Shown: piece by piece, positions 1 to 9,954 of the stretch
Position numbering within the stretch: position 1 is the first letter of the stretch
How the letters are laid out: each line of letters starts with the position of its first letter
Assembly (NCBI RefSeq): GCF_006829085.1
Contig: NZ_BJTC01000011.1
Location: forward strand, 62,001 to 126,000
Direction: 5' to 3'
Source: Chryseobacterium sp. ON_d1
Lineage (GTDB): Bacteria; Bacteroidota; Bacteroidia; Flavobacteriales; Weeksellaceae
DNA length: 64,000 bases
The notes under the pieces: model-generated
Told to the model about the DNA's origin: nothing
What the model saw: only the letters and a program-made list of their open reading frames with translations
The model's database searches: none
Made by a program: the position numbers and the translations under genes

Positions 1-153
1 GCTTCTGCAGGCGTTACTACAACTGAAAGACACCCTAAAGATGTTGAAGGTTATGCTAATAAAAACCTTAGCATTACAGATTACAGATTTACATTGCCAA
101 TCCCTTCAGATGAGATTAATGGAAATCCAATCCAACAAAACCCTGGTTATTAA
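1..153 (+). CDS. RagB/SusD family outer-membrane lipoprotein, C-terminus only
   Basis: The window opens inside a gene; the open frame from base 1 gives 50 residues and stops at 151-153. The tail reads LPIPSDEINGNPIQQNPGY, matching the usual SusD-family ending (PIPQ-E---NP---QNPGY). SusD proteins are surface lipoproteins that cap a SusC TonB-dependent channel and capture nutrients such as glycans or peptides. The upstream part and its SusC partner lie outside the window, so the substrate cannot be judged. A terminator follows directly, so this is the last gene of its operon. Confidence 0.85.
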   Translation, partial: ASAGVTTTERHPKDVEGYANKNLSITDYRFTLPIPSDEINGNPIQQNPGY

Positions 154-175
154 TATACAATAATCCTAGATACAG

Positions 176-202
176 AACCCCTGCTCCAAGCAGGGGTTTT
201 TT
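176..202 (+). terminator. Rho-independent terminator after the SusD-type gene
   Basis: Perfect 9-bp stem AACCCCTGC / GCAGGGGTT (176-184 with 190-198), 5-nt loop, then a T run. Confidence 0.9.
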
Positions 203-218
203 ATGTCCTTTTATTTCT

Positions 219-226
219 TATTTTTG
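219..226 (+). promoter_or_regulatory. Bacteroidota -7 box for the porin gene
   Basis: TATTTTTG matches TAnnTTTG and lies 17 bases before the ATG, implying a very short leader. It comes just after the previous operon's terminator. Confidence 0.5.
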
Positions 227-243
227 CTGTACAATAATGAATA

Positions 244-2184
244 ATGAAGTACATCCTTTTCATACTCTTCTCTTTAGGTTTTGTAGCCCAAGCTCAGATT
301 GTTAATAAAGCTGATAACAAGCCTCAACCCAAAAAAGAAGATACACTGGTGATAGACTCCGGGAAAAAAGACTCCCTGAAAATTTTTAAGCCTACTATTA
401 ATGATTACCAGTATCAGACTCAGTTTTCTGAAAAGAAAGTTTTTGATACCGTAATGACTTTTGACAAAACATACATCTTTTCACAGCAAAATAATAAAGA
501 TAACTTTGGGAGAGTACAGCCTGCCAATATTGGTTCGGGATTCAACCCTCTTGTATTCGAAGTAAATGCGGAGGAAAACCTTTCCTTACTGCCATCCAAT
601 AAATCTTATATGATTATTGGTGCAAATGATGTGAAATACTATGATGTAAAGACTCCTACAGCCTCATTCATTTACCATAATGCAATGAGAAACGGAGCTG
701 CTTTAAGATCTACCTATACCCAGAACATCGGGAAAAGATTCAACTTTGCCCTTGAATATATGGGGCTGCGTTCTCAAGGACTTTACAGAAATTCATTAGC
801 TGCGAATAACAATACCATATTCTCGGGACACTATATTTCAAAAAGTGGGAATTATGAAATTTTTGCTCACTATCTCCACCAGAATGTAAATAATCAGGAA
901 AGTGGTGGGATTACTGAAGACAATCTGTTTCAGAGTGGTGACAGCAATTATAGCAATAGACAGAATGCTCAGGTAAATCTGGCCTCTTCAAGCTCTCAGT
1001 TTGCTTACCGAAGATACTACCTGAGTCACCAGTTTACTCCATTCAATGCTGAAAAATTTCCTTTCAGTATCAGGCATATTATTTCTCATCAGGGAAATAA
1101 GTATTACTATAACCAGGCAACTCCTGAAACATATTGGTATAATACTCCTACAGATTTGGTAAATGGCTTTCCACTGACAACAAAAAAATATTCTGAAAAT
1201 TTCAGCAATACGGTAAGCCTGATCTTTAATAATGAAAAATTTAAACTGGATGCAGGGGTACGCTATCAGATTATTAAGTTTGGAGTAACAGATATTGCAG
1301 CTATTAATAATGGATTTCCTTTTCCGAATGAACTCAAAGAAAACAGAATCGGAGCCGTAGGAAACTTACAGGTAAAACTTTGGGATAAAATTCAGTTGAA
1401 TTCGTTCCTTGAATTTTCAAACGGGAGCCAGTTTAAGAGCTACCTTAAAACAACCAATAATCTGAAATTTGAACCTATCAAAGACTATTTTGTTAATGCT
1501 AAAGTGAACTTCCAGAGTGCATATCCGTCATTCAATTACCTGTTGAATACTTCCGTTTACAATAACTTCAATTATTATCTTGAAAATGCAAAAAACCAAT
1601 CAGTAATGGAGTTGGGAGGAAGTATCAATCTGAAATGGTTCAAGACAGAAATTTTTGCCAATTACTTCAGAATTGATAATTATACCTACTTCGACAGCAA
1701 TGGAAATCCAAAGCAGAGTGATAACTCAGTGAATATTTCTCAGATCGGAGGAGATGCAACATTCAGCTTCAACAAATTTCATCTGAATACAAGACTACAT
1801 TTCCAGAATACTCTAACCAATAAAGAATTGCTTCCTTTACCAGGTTTCATTGGTAGAGCCAATTTCTTCTATCAGACGCAGGCTTTCAAAAAAGCGGCAG
1901 AGATTCAGGCGGGAGTTAAAGTATACTATTTCTCTAAATTTGCTTCGAGGGATTATTTCCCCGTTCTTAATGAATATATTCTTCCGAGAGCAGATTCATT
2001 TTCAATTGGAGGGCAGCCCATCGCCGATATCTATATCAATATGAAAGTGAAAAAGATGTTCTTTTTCATAGAAGGCCAGCAGATAGGAACTGTTATCTCC
2101 AATAACAAAGCATACGCATTTCCACACTATCCGGTATATGATTTCAGATTAAACATCGGAATTGTGTGGTATTTGTTCAACTAA
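244..2184 (+). CDS. putative outer-membrane porin (Bacteroidota porin family)
   Basis: 646 residues with a signal peptide (about 1-17, ending VAQAQ) and a charged linker rich in K, D and P. After that come many alternating aromatic/polar strands, and the protein ends in an aromatic pair (VWYLFN) typical of outer-membrane barrels. Length and composition fit the large Bacteroidota putative porin family (Porin_10 type). The substrate is unknown. It starts its own transcript behind a TAnnTTTG box and is followed after 12 bases by bshC, so the two may be co-transcribed although their roles look unrelated. Family assignment is from recognition of the sequence style, not from a search. Confidence 0.75.
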   Translation: MKYILFILFSLGFVAQAQIVNKADNKPQPKKEDTLVIDSGKKDSLKIFKPTINDYQYQTQFSEKKVFDTVMTFDKTYIFSQQNNKDNFGRVQPANIGSGFNPLVFEVNAEENLSLLPSNKSYMIIGANDVKYYDVKTPTASFIYHNAMRNGAALRSTYTQNIGKRFNFALEYMGLRSQGLYRNSLAANNNTIFSGHYISKSGNYEIFAHYLHQNVNNQESGGITEDNLFQSGDSNYSNRQNAQVNLASSSSQFAYRRYYLSHQFTPFNAEKFPFSIRHIISHQGNKYYYNQATPETYWYNTPTDLVNGFPLTTKKYSENFSNTVSLIFNNEKFKLDAGVRYQIIKFGVTDIAAINNGFPFPNELKENRIGAVGNLQVKLWDKIQLNSFLEFSNGSQFKSYLKTTNNLKFEPIKDYFVNAKVNFQSAYPSFNYLLNTSVYNNFNYYLENAKNQSVMELGGSINLKWFKTEIFANYFRIDNYTYFDSNGNPKQSDNSVNISQIGGDATFSFNKFHLNTRLHFQNTLTNKELLPLPGFIGRANFFYQTQAFKKAAEIQAGVKVYYFSKFASRDYFPVLNEYILPRADSFSIGGQPIADIYINMKVKKMFFFIEGQQIGTVISNNKAYAFPHYPVYDFRLNIGIVWYLFN

Positions 2185-2196
2185 AAACTGTACAGG

Positions 2197-3783
2197 TTGA
2201 AAACAATTAATAAAATATCATTTAACGATATAGAAAGTATTCCTCAGCTGGTAAAAGATTTTTTACATCAGAAAATTGAGGGTTTTGAAAATAATACATT
2301 TTCCTTAGATCATTTCAGACAGCAGATTCATCTTAAAAAAGATTCATTCATCCCAGAAAAAAGAAATATTTTATCTGAGGTGCTCGAAGGCCAGCTTTCA
2401 GGTATTACACTTTCTTCAAAACAGAGGAAAAATATTGATGATCTTAAGCTGTTCAATACATTCACCATTACAACCGGACATCAGTTGAATCTGTTTTCCG
2501 GGCCGGTGTTTTTTGTGTATAAAATTCTTCAGACTATAAAAACATGTGCCTATCTGAAAGAAAATTTTCCGGATTTTAATTTTGTCCCGGTATATTGGAT
2601 GGCTTCGGAGGACCATGATTTTGTAGAGATCAATCATTTTAAAACCGAAAATAATTATTACGAAACCAATGAAAAGTCCGGTGGACCGGTAGGACGTATT
2701 GAAATCAGTGATACTTATTTTATTACTGAATTTGAAAAAGAATTCAAAGATTCTATTTTTGGAACAGAACTGGTCCTAATGATGAAGGAAGCCTATAAAC
2801 CTGGAAATACTTTGACAGAAGCGATTAAGATTCTTGTCAATCGTCTTTTTTCGGAATTCGGACTTTTGATTCTGGACGGAGACTCTAAGAAACTGAAAAA
2901 TCAGATAAAGGAGTTTTTTAAAGATGAGATTCTGCATTTCAGTTTACACGAAGCCTCCAAAGACAAAGTAGATTTTCTGACGGAAAAATATGGGAAGGTC
3001 CAGGTAAATCCCCGTGAAATTAATCTTTTCTATCTTTCTGAAACCAGAGACAGGATTGAATTCAATGGCCAGAAATATATCATCGTAGATAAAAATATTC
3101 AGTTTACAGAAGAAGAAATTCTTGCCGAACTGGAAAATCATCCTGAAAGATTCAGTCCAAATGCTTTAATGCGTCCGGTATATCAGGAAAATATACTTCC
3201 GAATCTGGCTTATATTGGAGGGAATGCCGAAATTATGTACTGGCTTGAATTGAAAGATTATTTCTCAAAGATTAATATTCCTTTTCCTATTCTGATCCCA
3301 AGAAACTCTATGCTCTTCCTGAAAGAAAAAACGCTGGGGAAAATTGAGAAACTGAATCTTAAAATAGAAGATTTCTTCAAGAATTTTACAGTACTTACCA
3401 ATCAGAAGATTTTAAAAGATAATCCTATTTTACAATTACTGGAAGAAAAAGAAGAATTGCTGGTTAGCAACTTTTCAGTATTGAAAGCTTCTGCAGAAAC
3501 TACTGAAAAATCTTTCGGAAATATGGTGAAGGCAGAAGAGGTGAGACAGTTAAAGTCATTTAAAAGAATGAAAAAACGTTTGCTTCATGCTGAAAAAATA
3601 AAACAGAATGAACTGCTGGAAAGGCTTGAAAACCTGTTTTTAGATGTTCATCCCGGCAAAACATGGCAGGAAAGAGTGTATAACTTTAGTGTATTCTTTT
3701 CAGATTATGGCTATTCATGGCTTGAAAATTGTTTGGAAGAAATGGTGGTTCAAGATTCCAAATTAATAATTGTTGCCATTTAA
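2197..3783 (+). CDS. bshC: bacillithiol biosynthesis cysteine-adding enzyme BshC
   Basis: 528 residues, the usual BshC length. The segment TTGHQLNLFSGPVFFVYK near residue 92 and PVYWMASEDHDFVEINHF near 131 are characteristic of BshC. The enzyme adds cysteine to glucosaminyl-malate in the last step of bacillithiol synthesis in the cytoplasm; bacillithiol is the main low-molecular thiol of many Bacteroidota and Firmicutes. The C-terminal third is rich in charged helices (coiled-coil region around 400-480). The start is TTG at 2197; no ATG lies close enough upstream to replace it. It follows the porin gene by 12 bases. Confidence 0.93.
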   Translation: MKTINKISFNDIESIPQLVKDFLHQKIEGFENNTFSLDHFRQQIHLKKDSFIPEKRNILSEVLEGQLSGITLSSKQRKNIDDLKLFNTFTITTGHQLNLFSGPVFFVYKILQTIKTCAYLKENFPDFNFVPVYWMASEDHDFVEINHFKTENNYYETNEKSGGPVGRIEISDTYFITEFEKEFKDSIFGTELVLMMKEAYKPGNTLTEAIKILVNRLFSEFGLLILDGDSKKLKNQIKEFFKDEILHFSLHEASKDKVDFLTEKYGKVQVNPREINLFYLSETRDRIEFNGQKYIIVDKNIQFTEEEILAELENHPERFSPNALMRPVYQENILPNLAYIGGNAEIMYWLELKDYFSKINIPFPILIPRNSMLFLKEKTLGKIEKLNLKIEDFFKNFTVLTNQKILKDNPILQLLEEKEELLVSNFSVLKASAETTEKSFGNMVKAEEVRQLKSFKRMKKRLLHAEKIKQNELLERLENLFLDVHPGKTWQERVYNFSVFFSDYGYSWLENCLEEMVVQDSKLIIVAI

Positions 3784-3794
3784 TTTTAAAGAAG

Positions 3795-3802
3795 TATTTT
3801 TG
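3795..3802 (+). promoter_or_regulatory. -7 box for the LysM gene
   Basis: TATTTTTG (TAnnTTTG) 20 bases before the ATG at 3822. Confidence 0.5.
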
Positions 3803-3821
3803 TAAATTATAATTATCGAAT

Positions 3822-5792
3822 ATGATAAAGAGGTTTTTTATTCTATCCAGTTTATGTATGGTTTTGGGAGTTTCAGCCCAGAAATCACATACGGTTGTGC
3901 AAGGTGACAATCCTTACAATATTGCCAAAAAGTATGGAATGACTGTAGATGAATTGCTGAAGCTAAACCCTAAACATAAAGATGGCAAACTGGCGATCGG
4001 AGATGTTTTAACGATAAAATCAGACAAGCCAGCGGCTCCGGCTGTTACAAAATCAGCTCCGGCAGAAAAGGTAACTTCAGCCACCGGTACATCTTCTCTG
4101 GGTAAAATTGTTTTACAGCCAAAACAAACCATCTACGGTATTACAAAACAGTACAGAATTTCTGAAACGGATTTGAGAAAACTGAATCCTGAACTGGATT
4201 CTCACATGAAAATCGGAGATGAAATCACCTTACCTCTTGCCAGCATCAAAAAATATGGGGGTACCCAACAGACTGTAACAGCAGAAAAACATGCTGAACC
4301 TCCTGTAGAAAAAGCAGTAACAACTAATACTCCTACTGTTGTTGCGAATGCAGCAGAAGGAGAATCTTATGTAATTCAGGCTAAAGATAATTATTACAGA
4401 ATTACCAAACAGTTTGGCATCAGCCAGCAGGAACTTTTTGCTTTGAATCCTGGTTTGGAAGAAAAAGGACTTAAACCTGGTGATACCATTAAAGTAAAAA
4501 CATCCAATACAAATAATACCAGCACCGACACCGCTGCTGAACCATCGAATCCAAAAGCAAAAATGGATTCCGGAAACGAAAAATCATCTGCTTCCTCCAG
4601 TGTTGTTGTGGGTGATGATTATGTTACTTATACCGTGCAGCAGGGAGATACTGTATTCTCGATTGTTAATAAATTCGGTGTATCTATAGATGAGCTTATT
4701 GCTCTTAATCCGGACCTTTCACGCGGTTTGAAAACCGGAATGGTTTTAAAAATCAAAAAGCAGGATGCTGCCTACGTAAAGAAAAATGGAGATGCATTGA
4801 GTGTTATCCTGATGCTTCCTTTTGGGTATAGTACCAACGAAACCCAGTACAGAACAATGGCGCTTGACTTTTTAACAGGAGCTAAACTTGCTATTGAAAG
4901 AAATGCCAGAGGAGGACAGAAGCTGGATATTAAAATTGTAGACTCTGGAAATGAAGCGTCATTCAAAAATTCTCTGACACAGATCAATCCTGATAATACA
5001 GATCTTATTATCGGGCCATTCTTTAAATCAAACGTAATTGATGTTCTTGATTTTACCAAAAATCAAAAAATTCCGGTTGTCGCACCATTTGCCAATACTC
5101 CGGAACTCTATAACTACAGTAACCTTATTATTGTTGAAACAAACAATCAGACTTATGCTGATAAGATTGTAGAAGAAGTAAAAGGAATTTATTCGGACCA
5201 GAAAATATATGTGGTAGCAGATGCTAAGAAAGAGAATGCCAACTACATCAAAGCAGGACTTGAAAAAGCAGTAAAAAATCCTAATATCATTATTGTTAAC
5301 TCTCCAGCGGATATTCAGTTGGATCAGAATATGATGACAGGTCAGTCTGCACCGGTTATTGCTATTTTGGCAAATGATGATAATGCAGCAGGAGATGCTT
5401 TTGCCAACAGAATCATTGCTATTTCCAAAGAAGTACAGGGGGTAAAAGCATTCAGTATGTTCTATTCTCCTACTTTTGAGAAGAAAGTAGATGAACTGAG
5501 CCAGGCAAATCTGGTATATCTGATGGATAGAAAGATTAATACAGACGGTAGTTTTGAAAAAGAAATTCTGGCAGCCTATAAGAGTAAATACTGTAAAACT
5601 CCGCCGAAATATGCAATCGTAGGTTTTGATGTAGTCAACGATATGTTAACCAGAGAAAATAAAAAGGGAGAGATCTTTAGGCAGATGAATAAAGTTCAGA
5701 CTCAGCTTGCTACCAAATTTGAGTTTGTAAAATCTAAAGCTAATGGTGCTTATGTAAATACCGGTTACAGAGTAATCAGGTTAGTACCTTAA
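3822..5792 (+). CDS. LysM-repeat protein with a periplasmic-binding-like C-terminal domain
   Basis: 656 residues. A signal peptide (about 1-19) is followed by four LysM modules at about 22-66, 93-140, 181-226 and 267-314. Each has the pattern GD-x-IAKKYG-x-x-x-DELLKLNP, and Ala/Pro/Thr-rich linkers separate them. From about 325 to the end the protein resembles a type I periplasmic-binding fold (the segment ending DLIIGPFFKSNV, then IPVVAPFANTPE), as in LpoA-like or amino-acid-binding proteins. LysM domains bind peptidoglycan, so the product is probably a periplasmic wall-associated factor. The ligand of the C-terminal domain is not evident. The gene has its own promoter box and is 70 bases ahead of fabD, which has another. 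Confidence 0.85.
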   Translation: MIKRFFILSSLCMVLGVSAQKSHTVVQGDNPYNIAKKYGMTVDELLKLNPKHKDGKLAIGDVLTIKSDKPAAPAVTKSAPAEKVTSATGTSSLGKIVLQPKQTIYGITKQYRISETDLRKLNPELDSHMKIGDEITLPLASIKKYGGTQQTVTAEKHAEPPVEKAVTTNTPTVVANAAEGESYVIQAKDNYYRITKQFGISQQELFALNPGLEEKGLKPGDTIKVKTSNTNNTSTDTAAEPSNPKAKMDSGNEKSSASSSVVVGDDYVTYTVQQGDTVFSIVNKFGVSIDELIALNPDLSRGLKTGMVLKIKKQDAAYVKKNGDALSVILMLPFGYSTNETQYRTMALDFLTGAKLAIERNARGGQKLDIKIVDSGNEASFKNSLTQINPDNTDLIIGPFFKSNVIDVLDFTKNQKIPVVAPFANTPELYNYSNLIIVETNNQTYADKIVEEVKGIYSDQKIYVVADAKKENANYIKAGLEKAVKNPNIIIVNSPADIQLDQNMMTGQSAPVIAILANDDNAAGDAFANRIIAISKEVQGVKAFSMFYSPTFEKKVDELSQANLVYLMDRKINTDGSFEKEILAAYKSKYCKTPPKYAIVGFDVVNDMLTRENKKGEIFRQMNKVQTQLATKFEFVKSKANGAYVNTGYRVIRLVP

Positions 5793-5834
5793 ATGATTTA
5801 TAGCTCTTTAAAAGAATATTGTTAACATTATAGT

Positions 5835-5842
5835 TATATTTG
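5835..5842 (+). promoter_or_regulatory. -7 box for fabD
   Basis: TATATTTG (TAnnTTTG) 20 bases before the fabD ATG. Confidence 0.55.
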
Positions 5843-5862
5843 CATAATATTTAATTCAATAC

Positions 5863-6738
5863 ATGAAAGCACTTGTATTTCCAGGGCAGGGTTCTCAGTT
5901 CGTAGGAATGGGAAAAGAATTGTATGATTCAAGAAAAGATATTAAAGATCTGATGGAATCTGCCAATGAAATTTTAGGTTTCGACATCCTTTCTATTATG
6001 TTTAACGGAACAGATGCGGATCTTAAGAAAACAGAGGTTACCCAGCCTTCAATATTTATACATTCAGTAGCAGCATTAAAAGCAGTAAATGGTCTTGGTG
6101 CTGAAATGGTAGCAGGACACTCTTTAGGAGAGTTTTCAGCTTTGGTTGCCAACGGAGTTTTATCCTTTGATGACGGCTTGAAATTGGTTTCTGAAAGAGC
6201 TAAGGCAATGCAGGAGGCTTGTGATGCGAATCCAAGTTCTATGGCTGCGATCTTAGGGTTAGATGATGCGAAAGTAGAAGAGATCTGTGCGCAGATCAGT
6301 GGAATAGTGGTTCCTGCAAACTATAACTGTCCAGGCCAGTTGGTCATCTCAGGAGAAACACCAGCTGTAGAAGAAGCTTGCGTAAAGCTGAAAGAAGCAG
6401 GAGCTAAAAGAGCTTTATTATTACCTGTAAATGGCGCTTTCCACTCACCATTGATGCAGCCTGCACAGGAGAGATTGGCTGCAGCTATCGAAAAAACGAA
6501 ATTCAGAAAAGCAACGATTCCTGTATATCAGAATATTACGACTACAGCGGTAACCAATCCTGATGAGATCAAACAAAACCTGATTGCACAGCTTACCGGT
6601 CCTGTAAAATGGACACAATCTGTTCAGAATATGATTAAAGACGGTGCTTCTAACTTTGTAGAAGTAGGGCCGGGAAAAACCCTTCAGGGATTGATCAAAA
6701 AAATTGACGGATCAGTAGAAGCTGCTTCTGCCATCTAA
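5863..6738 (+). CDS. fabD: malonyl-CoA:ACP transacylase FabD
   Basis: 291 residues, standard length. It transfers malonyl from CoA to acyl-carrier protein, supplying the elongation unit for fatty-acid synthesis in the cytoplasm. The N-terminal FPGQGSQFVGMG oxyanion-hole motif, the nucleophile elbow GHSLGE with Ser87, and the catalytic histidine in GAFHSPLM (His193) are all present, as is the C-terminal VEVGPGKTLQGL motif. The start ATG is preceded by a good TAnnTTTG box. The GHMP kinase gene starts 10 bases after its stop and is probably in the same operon. Confidence 0.97.
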   Translation: MKALVFPGQGSQFVGMGKELYDSRKDIKDLMESANEILGFDILSIMFNGTDADLKKTEVTQPSIFIHSVAALKAVNGLGAEMVAGHSLGEFSALVANGVLSFDDGLKLVSERAKAMQEACDANPSSMAAILGLDDAKVEEICAQISGIVVPANYNCPGQLVISGETPAVEEACVKLKEAGAKRALLLPVNGAFHSPLMQPAQERLAAAIEKTKFRKATIPVYQNITTTAVTNPDEIKQNLIAQLTGPVKWTQSVQNMIKDGASNFVEVGPGKTLQGLIKKIDGSVEAASAI

Positions 6739-6748
6739 TTTAAAATAT

Positions 6749-7654
6749 ATGAGTGCGATATTTTCACCGGGCAAGCTTATGCTTACTTCAGAATATTTCG
6801 CAATCGATGGAGCTCTTGTCTTAGCGGTACCTACCAGGCTCGGACAAGAGTTTTTTTTTGAAGAAACGGATGATAAAAATTCTCTGATTATCTGGGAAGC
6901 CTATCATCAGAACATATTATGGTTGAAGGCTGTCATTGATTATAAAACCTGGCAGGTTCTGGAAACCAATATTCCATCAAGCGCTGAATTTATCACTCAA
7001 ACCTTAAAGAATGTTCAGCAGCTTTCTCACATTAAATTCAAAACCGATCTTACTTATCACTTAAAAACGAATCTTCAGTTTCCTGCAGACTATGGTTTAG
7101 GGAGCAGCTCCACACTGATGACCAACCTTGCGGAATGGGCAGAGATTGATCCTTTTCATCTTAATACCATCAGCCTGGGAGGAAGCGGTTATGATATAGC
7201 TGTGGCAAAAGAAAAATCTGCTGTCCTTTTCCAGAGTAAACCTGAGATTAAATATGAAAAGGTTAATTTCAATCCTTCTTTTAAAAATGAACTGATTTTT
7301 ATTCACCTGAATCAGAAACAGGACAGCAGGGAAGGAATCCGTTTTTACAAGTCAAAGAAGAAGTCCCAGGAACTGGTCAATCAATTTTCGGAAATCACAA
7401 AGAAAATAATGTTATGCGATGAATTGGAAAATTTTTCCGAATTAATGATGATTCATGAGCGAAAAATAGCTGATTTTCTTGAAATTCTCACAGTTAAAGA
7501 GAGATTATTCCCAGATTGTCCCTCATTTGTCAAAAGTTTGGGCGCATGGGGTGGAGATTTTGTAATGAGTGCAAAATTTGGGGGCTATAAGAACTATTTT
7601 TGGGAGAAAGGTTTTCCTGCAGTTTTTGAATGGTCAGATATAATTAATTTATAA
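6749..7654 (+). CDS. GYDIA-family GHMP kinase
   Basis: 301 residues. The N-terminus FSPGKLMLTSEYFAIDGA and the glycine-rich ATP loop DYGLGSSSTLMTNLAEW mark a GHMP-superfamily small-molecule kinase. The downstream GGSGYDIAVA motif is the signature of the GYDIA subfamily found in Flavobacteriia. The superfamily includes mevalonate, phosphomevalonate and homoserine kinases. The substrate here is unproven; a role near the mevalonate pathway is a reasonable guess because Flavobacteriia make isoprenoids that way. It lies 10 bases behind fabD. Confidence 0.85.
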   Translation: MSAIFSPGKLMLTSEYFAIDGALVLAVPTRLGQEFFFEETDDKNSLIIWEAYHQNILWLKAVIDYKTWQVLETNIPSSAEFITQTLKNVQQLSHIKFKTDLTYHLKTNLQFPADYGLGSSSTLMTNLAEWAEIDPFHLNTISLGGSGYDIAVAKEKSAVLFQSKPEIKYEKVNFNPSFKNELIFIHLNQKQDSREGIRFYKSKKKSQELVNQFSEITKKIMLCDELENFSELMMIHERKIADFLEILTVKERLFPDCPSFVKSLGAWGGDFVMSAKFGGYKNYFWEKGFPAVFEWSDIINL

Positions 7655-7738
7655 TCAGTAATTTACAAAACCGTTTTTTTGTTTGCCATTCTGACTTATA
7701 TCAGTATATTTAAACCACCTTTAACAAATAATTAATAT

Positions 7739-7746
7739 TATTTTTG
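7739..7746 (+). promoter_or_regulatory. -7 box for pckA
   Basis: TATTTTTG (TAnnTTTG) 36 bases before the pckA start, in the 127-base gap after the GHMP kinase gene. Confidence 0.5.
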
Positions 7747-7781
7747 TTGAAAGCAATAAAGAAATAGAAAATATAAGTAAA

Positions 7782-9398
7782 ATGAAAAACACTAAAATCA
7801 TCCAGGATTTAGAAAAATTAGGGATTAAAGGAAACTATGAAGTAGTGTATAATCCTTCTTATGAAGAATTATATCAGGCTGAAGTTTCTCCTGAAAATCA
7901 GGGATTTGAGAAAGCTGAGCTTACAGAATCTGGCGCGGTATCAGTAAAAACAGGAATTTTCACAGGTCGTTCACCTAAAGACAGATATATTGTTCAGGAT
8001 GATGTTACAAGAGATACAATTTTCTGGGATGGTAAAGTAAATTTACCTACTACTGCGGAAATTTTCGGGTCTTGTAAAGAACTAGTGATGAATCAGCTTT
8101 CTGAAGCTAAGAAAATTTATGTTGTGGATGCTTTCTGTGGTACGAATGCAGATACAAGACTTAAAGTAAGATTTATTGTTGAAGTAGCATGGCAGGCGCA
8201 TTTCGTTACCAACATGTTCATTCGCCCTTCTCACTATGAACTTGAAAACTTCGGTGAGCCGGATTTCACCGTAATCAACGGATCAAAAACAACAAATCCT
8301 AACTGGGAGGCTCAGGGACTGAACTCTGAAAACTTCATTATGTTCAACCTTACTGAAAGGTTACAGATCATCGGAGGTACATGGTACGGAGGTGAAATGA
8401 AGAAAGGAATGTTTGCCATGATGAACTATTACCTGCCGTTAAAAGGTATGGCCTCAATGCACTGTTCTGCAAACGTAGGAGAAAAAGGTGATGTGGCTTT
8501 ATTCTTTGGCCTTTCAGGAACTGGTAAAACTACCTTATCAGCAGATCCTAAGAGGTATCTTATCGGTGATGATGAGCATGGATGGGATAATAACGGAGTA
8601 TTCAACTATGAAGGGGGATGTTATGCCAAAGTAATTGACTTATCGGAAGAAAAGGAACCGGATATTTTCAGGGCTATCAAGAGAGATGCACTTCTTGAAA
8701 ACGTTGTGGTAAACAATGGAGTAGCTGATTACACAGATGGATCAATCACAGAAAATACAAGGGTTTCTTATCCAATCTATCATATCAATAAAATTGTATT
8801 GCCTTCTAAAGCAGGTCATGCTAAGAAGATTGTTTATCTTTCAGCAGATGCATTCGGTGTACTTCCTCCGGTTTCTATCCTGAACGAAGATCAGGCTCAA
8901 TACCACTTCCTTTGCGGATATACATCAAAATTAGCCGGAACAGAAAGAGGAATTACGGAGCCGGAACCTTCTTTCTCACCTGCATTTGGTGAAGCATTCC
9001 TTACACTGCACCCAACAATGTATTCTAAAACACTGATTGGTAAAATGCAGGAACATGGTGCTAAAGCCTATCTGGTGAACACTGGTTGGAATGGTACCGG
9101 GAAAAGAATTTCTCTAAAAGATACGAGAGCAATCATCGATGCAATCATTGACGGTTCTATTGAAAACGCTCCTAAAACTCAGGTTCCGATCATGAACCTG
9201 GAAATTCCTACTGAATTACCTAATGTTTCTATGGGGATCTTAGATCCAAGAGATACATATGAAAATGCTTCAGAATGGGAAGAAAAAGCAAAAGATCTTG
9301 CTTCAAGATACATCAAAAATTTTGAGCAGTACTGTGATACTGAAGAAGGTAAGAAGTTAGTTGCTTCGGGGCCTCAGTTACAGGAACAGACTATCTAA
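7782..9398 (+). CDS. pckA: phosphoenolpyruvate carboxykinase (ATP)
   Basis: 538 residues, the normal size of the ATP-dependent enzyme. It interconverts oxaloacetate and phosphoenolpyruvate with ATP, the entry step of gluconeogenesis. Visible signatures are [10 protein letters not shown] (about 62-71), the kinase-1a P-loop [10 protein letters not shown] (about 243-252), the kinase-2/metal motif IGDDEHGWD (261-269), and the later [10 protein letters not shown]. The upstream region holds a TAnnTTTG box, and a hairpin terminator follows, so it appears monocistronic. Confidence 0.97.
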   Translation: MKNTKIIQDLEKLGIKGNYEVVYNPSYEELYQAEVSPENQGFEKAELTESGAVSVKTGIFTGRSPKDRYIVQDDVTRDTIFWDGKVNLPTTAEIFGSCKELVMNQLSEAKKIYVVDAFCGTNADTRLKVRFIVEVAWQAHFVTNMFIRPSHYELENFGEPDFTVINGSKTTNPNWEAQGLNSENFIMFNLTERLQIIGGTWYGGEMKKGMFAMMNYYLPLKGMASMHCSANVGEKGDVALFFGLSGTGKTTLSADPKRYLIGDDEHGWDNNGVFNYEGGCYAKVIDLSEEKEPDIFRAIKRDALLENVVVNNGVADYTDGSITENTRVSYPIYHINKIVLPSKAGHAKKIVYLSADAFGVLPPVSILNEDQAQYHFLCGYTSKLAGTERGITEPEPSFSPAFGEAFLTLHPTMYSKTLIGKMQEHGAKAYLVNTGWNGTGKRISLKDTRAIIDAIIDGSIENAPKTQVPIMNLEIPTELPNVSMGILDPRDTYENASEWEEKAKDLASRYIKNFEQYCDTEEGKKLVASGPQLQEQTI

Positions 9399-9419
9399 TA
9401 GTTATCAATAAGCATAAAA

Positions 9420-9447
9420 AGCCTCATCACTGATGGGGCTTTCTTTT
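9420..9447 (+). terminator. terminator after pckA
   Basis: Stem AGCCTCAT (9420-9427) with ATGGGGCT (9433-9440), one G-T pair, then a T-rich tail. It also lies just after the stop of the converging minus-strand gene at 9449 and could serve both directions. Confidence 0.8.
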
Positions 9448-9448
9448 A

Positions 9449-9886
9449 TTAATATTTTTTACAGTTCTTAATCAACTCATTCTGTTCATCCAGTTTTAGG
9501 ACTGTTGATTTGATTGATGCTTCAGTTAGATGTTTTATGATCATAAAATGTTTTGAAGAAAAATAGGATTCTTCATTCAATATTTTATCCAGATATTTTG
9601 GAGTGGTAAATGTCAGCCAGTATTTTTCTTTATTGGAAAGTTCAATAGTGACTTCTATCGCATCAGATTCGGTATTCTCTATTTCATCATCAATATGGAT
9701 GGATACAATTTTCGGCTCTTTCTCCAAGCTGAAATAAAACTTAGGATACCATCTGAGTTTTCCTTCATCATTACAGATTTTTATATTTCTCGGATTTGTT
9801 TCCTCAATAACATAAGATTTTCTCTTTGTTAATTGATTGGAGTAGTTTCCAATAGCATTACAGTAAATTTGATCCTTTATCTTCAT
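9449..9886 (-). CDS. hypothetical protein, 145 aa
   Basis: Not recognised. The 145-residue product has no signal peptide, membrane segment or Cys cluster, so it is probably cytosolic. It is acidic in the middle (HIDDEIENTESDAIEV), contains aromatic patches such as LRWYPKFYF (about 44-52) and KYWLTF, and ends Lys-rich. The style resembles small Bacteroidota proteins found singly or as immunity partners, but nothing nearby looks like a toxin. It converges with pckA and lies 68 bases downstream of aroQ on the same strand, so it may be read through from aroQ. Confidence 0.6.
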   Translation of the reverse strand: MKIKDQIYCNAIGNYSNQLTKRKSYVIEETNPRNIKICNDEGKLRWYPKFYFSLEKEPKIVSIHIDDEIENTESDAIEVTIELSNKEKYWLTFTTPKYLDKILNEESYFSSKHFMIIKHLTEASIKSTVLKLDEQNELIKNCKKY

Positions 9887-9954
9887 TAATTATTTTATAA
9901 CCATAAACATCTGTGAGAGCCTGTGCAATCCAGGAGCAAATAAAAAAATGTAAA